From Campylobacterota bacterium (lineage in GTDB: Bacteria > Campylobacterota > Campylobacteria > Campylobacterales > Sulfurovaceae), in contig QMKT01000031.1 in the NCBI GenBank assembly GCA_003646505.1, positions 1 to 13,667 of the forward strand: a stretch of DNA of 13,667 nt, given 5' to 3'. Positions 12,937 to 13,667 of the stretch are shown here, in pieces (the first letter of the stretch is position 1; each line of letters opens with the position of its first letter). The position numbers and the translations under genes are program-made. The notes beneath the pieces were generated by a model that worked only from the letters and a program-made list of their open reading frames with translations, had not been told where the DNA came from and did not search any database.

Positions 12937-12995
12937 TCATCAATAGTATTGAAGCAAACCATATAAATTAATTATATGCTAGCCTCAAATACTTT

Positions 12996-13085
12996 TAATA
13001 CGACAAAGCTAAACCTATCGTGAGGTAGGGACAGAAAGCCATGGGTCTTCTTTTGTTTAATAGAAGATCGCCAGGTTACCGATTA
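12996..13085 (+). promoter_or_regulatory. Cyclic-di-GMP-I (GEMM-I) riboswitch aptamer
   Basis: The layout matches GEMM-I element by element. P1 is TAATACG (12996-13002) with CGATTA (13080-13085). P2 is AAACC (13011-13015), with CCTATC and GGTAGG closing a GTGA (GNRA) tetraloop (13020-13023), then GGGAC and AAAGCC. P3 is TCTTC (13046-13050) with GAAGA (13063-13067). The hallmark GGTTACCG (13074-13081) closes the junction. Against the Vibrio Vc2 aptamer, two lower-P2 pairs are swapped with pairing kept (G-C to C-G and C-G to U-A), strong evidence for the fold. The counterparts of ligand contacts G20, A47 and C92 are G, A and C; G at position 20 favours c-di-GMP over cGAMP, which prefers A. It lies in the leader of the lipoprotein gene at 13196. 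Whether ligand turns it on or off is not clear. Confidence 0.9.
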
Positions 13086-13093
13086 TCCATAAA

Positions 13094-13138
13094 AATAGAG
13101 TATATTCTTGTGTAACTCTACTATTATACTTTTATTTG
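13094..13138 (+). promoter_or_regulatory. Possible expression platform of the riboswitch
   Basis: Eight bases after the aptamer, TAGAGT (13096-13101) pairs with ACTCTA (13115-13120), flanked by AATA/TATT with a small bulge. A T-rich stretch TTTTATTT (13131-13138) follows after a gap. This could be a weak terminator, but the gap argues against a classic one. Further on, a pyrimidine tract (13143-13162) contains CCCCTTT, which could mask the AAAAGGA ribosome site at 13184-13190. Confidence 0.4.
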
Positions 13139-13195
13139 GTACCTCCCCTTTCTTCTCTTCCTTATGTTACGTTTTCTTCTAACAAAAGGATAGAC

Positions 13196-13667
13196 ATGTC
13201 TAAACGATATACAATACTAAGATGGTTCTCAGTTCTCGTAACAACAGTGATGTTGGTAAACTGTGGTGGTGGAGGCAGTACAAGCAGTACTGCTACTACA
13301 AACAATACTCAAACTTCGATCAACACAGAAGACAATAATATAAATACAGAAACCAATACAGACAATGAAGAAGATGATTTTTCTAGATCCCAATACAGGG
13401 GTCTTGGTTTTTACTACAAAAATATGCCCTCTTCTGACTACAGCCTTACACAGTTGACAGATGCAAATTATAATCATTTAAGTGAAACTCAAAAGTTACA
13501 AGTTGCAGACAAATTGCTAAGTACCCTATTTTTTGGATATCCGTTGAAAGTGATAGAGGAGAAAATTGCATCAGGCAATTTTATTGAAAACATCAGAAGT
13601 GGTTTAGCCGTAGATAAAACAGATAAAGAGTGGCTTGAAAACTACATTATTGATGATGATATCTTTC
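13196..13667 (+). CDS. Lipoprotein under riboswitch control, N-terminal part (runs off window)
   Basis: The first 157 codons are seen, with no stop. The signal sequence MSKRYTILRWFSVLVTTVM ends in lipobox L-V-N-C (C23; Asn before Cys is unusual but known), followed by GGGG and a long flexible Ser/Thr/Asn/Asp-rich linker to about residue 63, typical of surface-displayed lipoproteins. From about residue 64 the chain becomes ordered: SRSQYRGLGFYYKNM, then helical LSETQKLQVADKLLSTLFFGYP and an acidic helix with KEWLENYIIDDD. I cannot name the family with confidence; a DUF1800-like surface protein is one possibility. ATG 13196 is preceded by AAAAGGA at five bases, in a 250-base leader holding the c-di-GMP riboswitch. 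A role in surface attachment or biofilm is inferred from that control alone. Confidence 0.8.
   Translation, partial: MSKRYTILRWFSVLVTTVMLVNCGGGGSTSSTATTNNTQTSINTEDNNINTETNTDNEEDDFSRSQYRGLGFYYKNMPSSDYSLTQLTDANYNHLSETQKLQVADKLLSTLFFGYPLKVIEEKIASGNFIENIRSGLAVDKTDKEWLENYIIDDDIF

Noticed and set aside
13229..13477. 82-codon minus-strand frame rich in Cys
   Set aside because: It is antisense to the lipoprotein N-terminus; its composition follows from the Thr/Asn/Ser-rich linker on the other strand.

Overview
The window comes from an AT-rich, gene-dense bacterial chromosome. Protein style and content (GrpE/DnaK, rpsO, short OmpR regulator/kinase pairs, a PAS-GGDEF-EAL protein, a RAYT transposase) suggest a Campylobacterota member of the Sulfurovum/Sulfurimonas type. 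This placement is inference from family resemblance; no rRNA gene is present to test it.

Left end to about 1.3 kb: the N-terminus of a truncated histidine kinase (minus strand) behind its OmpR regulator, then a divergent 51-residue lipoprotein, then a minus-strand stand-alone chorismate mutase. About 1.3-3.5 kb: an Omp85-type outer-membrane barrel without POTRA domains, then a REP-associated tyrosine transposase (RAYT) gene bracketed by three REP-like hairpins whose stems covary. About 3.5-6.1 kb: grpE-dnaK (minus) behind a near-consensus sigma-70 promoter, with no hrcA directly upstream. It is divergent from a 698-residue PAS-PAS-GGDEF-EAL cyclic-di-GMP enzyme that ends at a strong, probably bidirectional terminator shared with rpsO.

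About 8.4-10.4 kb: rpsO (minus), then an Rrf2-family regulator with three cysteines suited to an Fe-S cluster and a DHH/DHHA1 phosphoesterase (plus). About 10.4-12.3 kb: a second kinase/OmpR pair (minus). A 118-bp addition, made of a perfect 30-bp direct repeat plus 88 bp of palindromic sequence, separates regulator and kinase and creates a 41-codon mini-ORF that chains them. About 12.4-13.7 kb: a secreted DUF2059 protein, then a convincing c-di-GMP-I (GEMM-I) riboswitch in the leader of a lipoprotein gene that runs off the window.

Two themes stand out. Cyclic-di-GMP appears both as an enzyme and as an RNA sensor within 5 kb. Small hairpin DNA is active in the region: the REP/RAYT unit and the insertion between the second regulator and kinase. 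No stretch longer than about 300 bp lacks a gene; the largest, 12898-13195, is occupied by the riboswitch leader.
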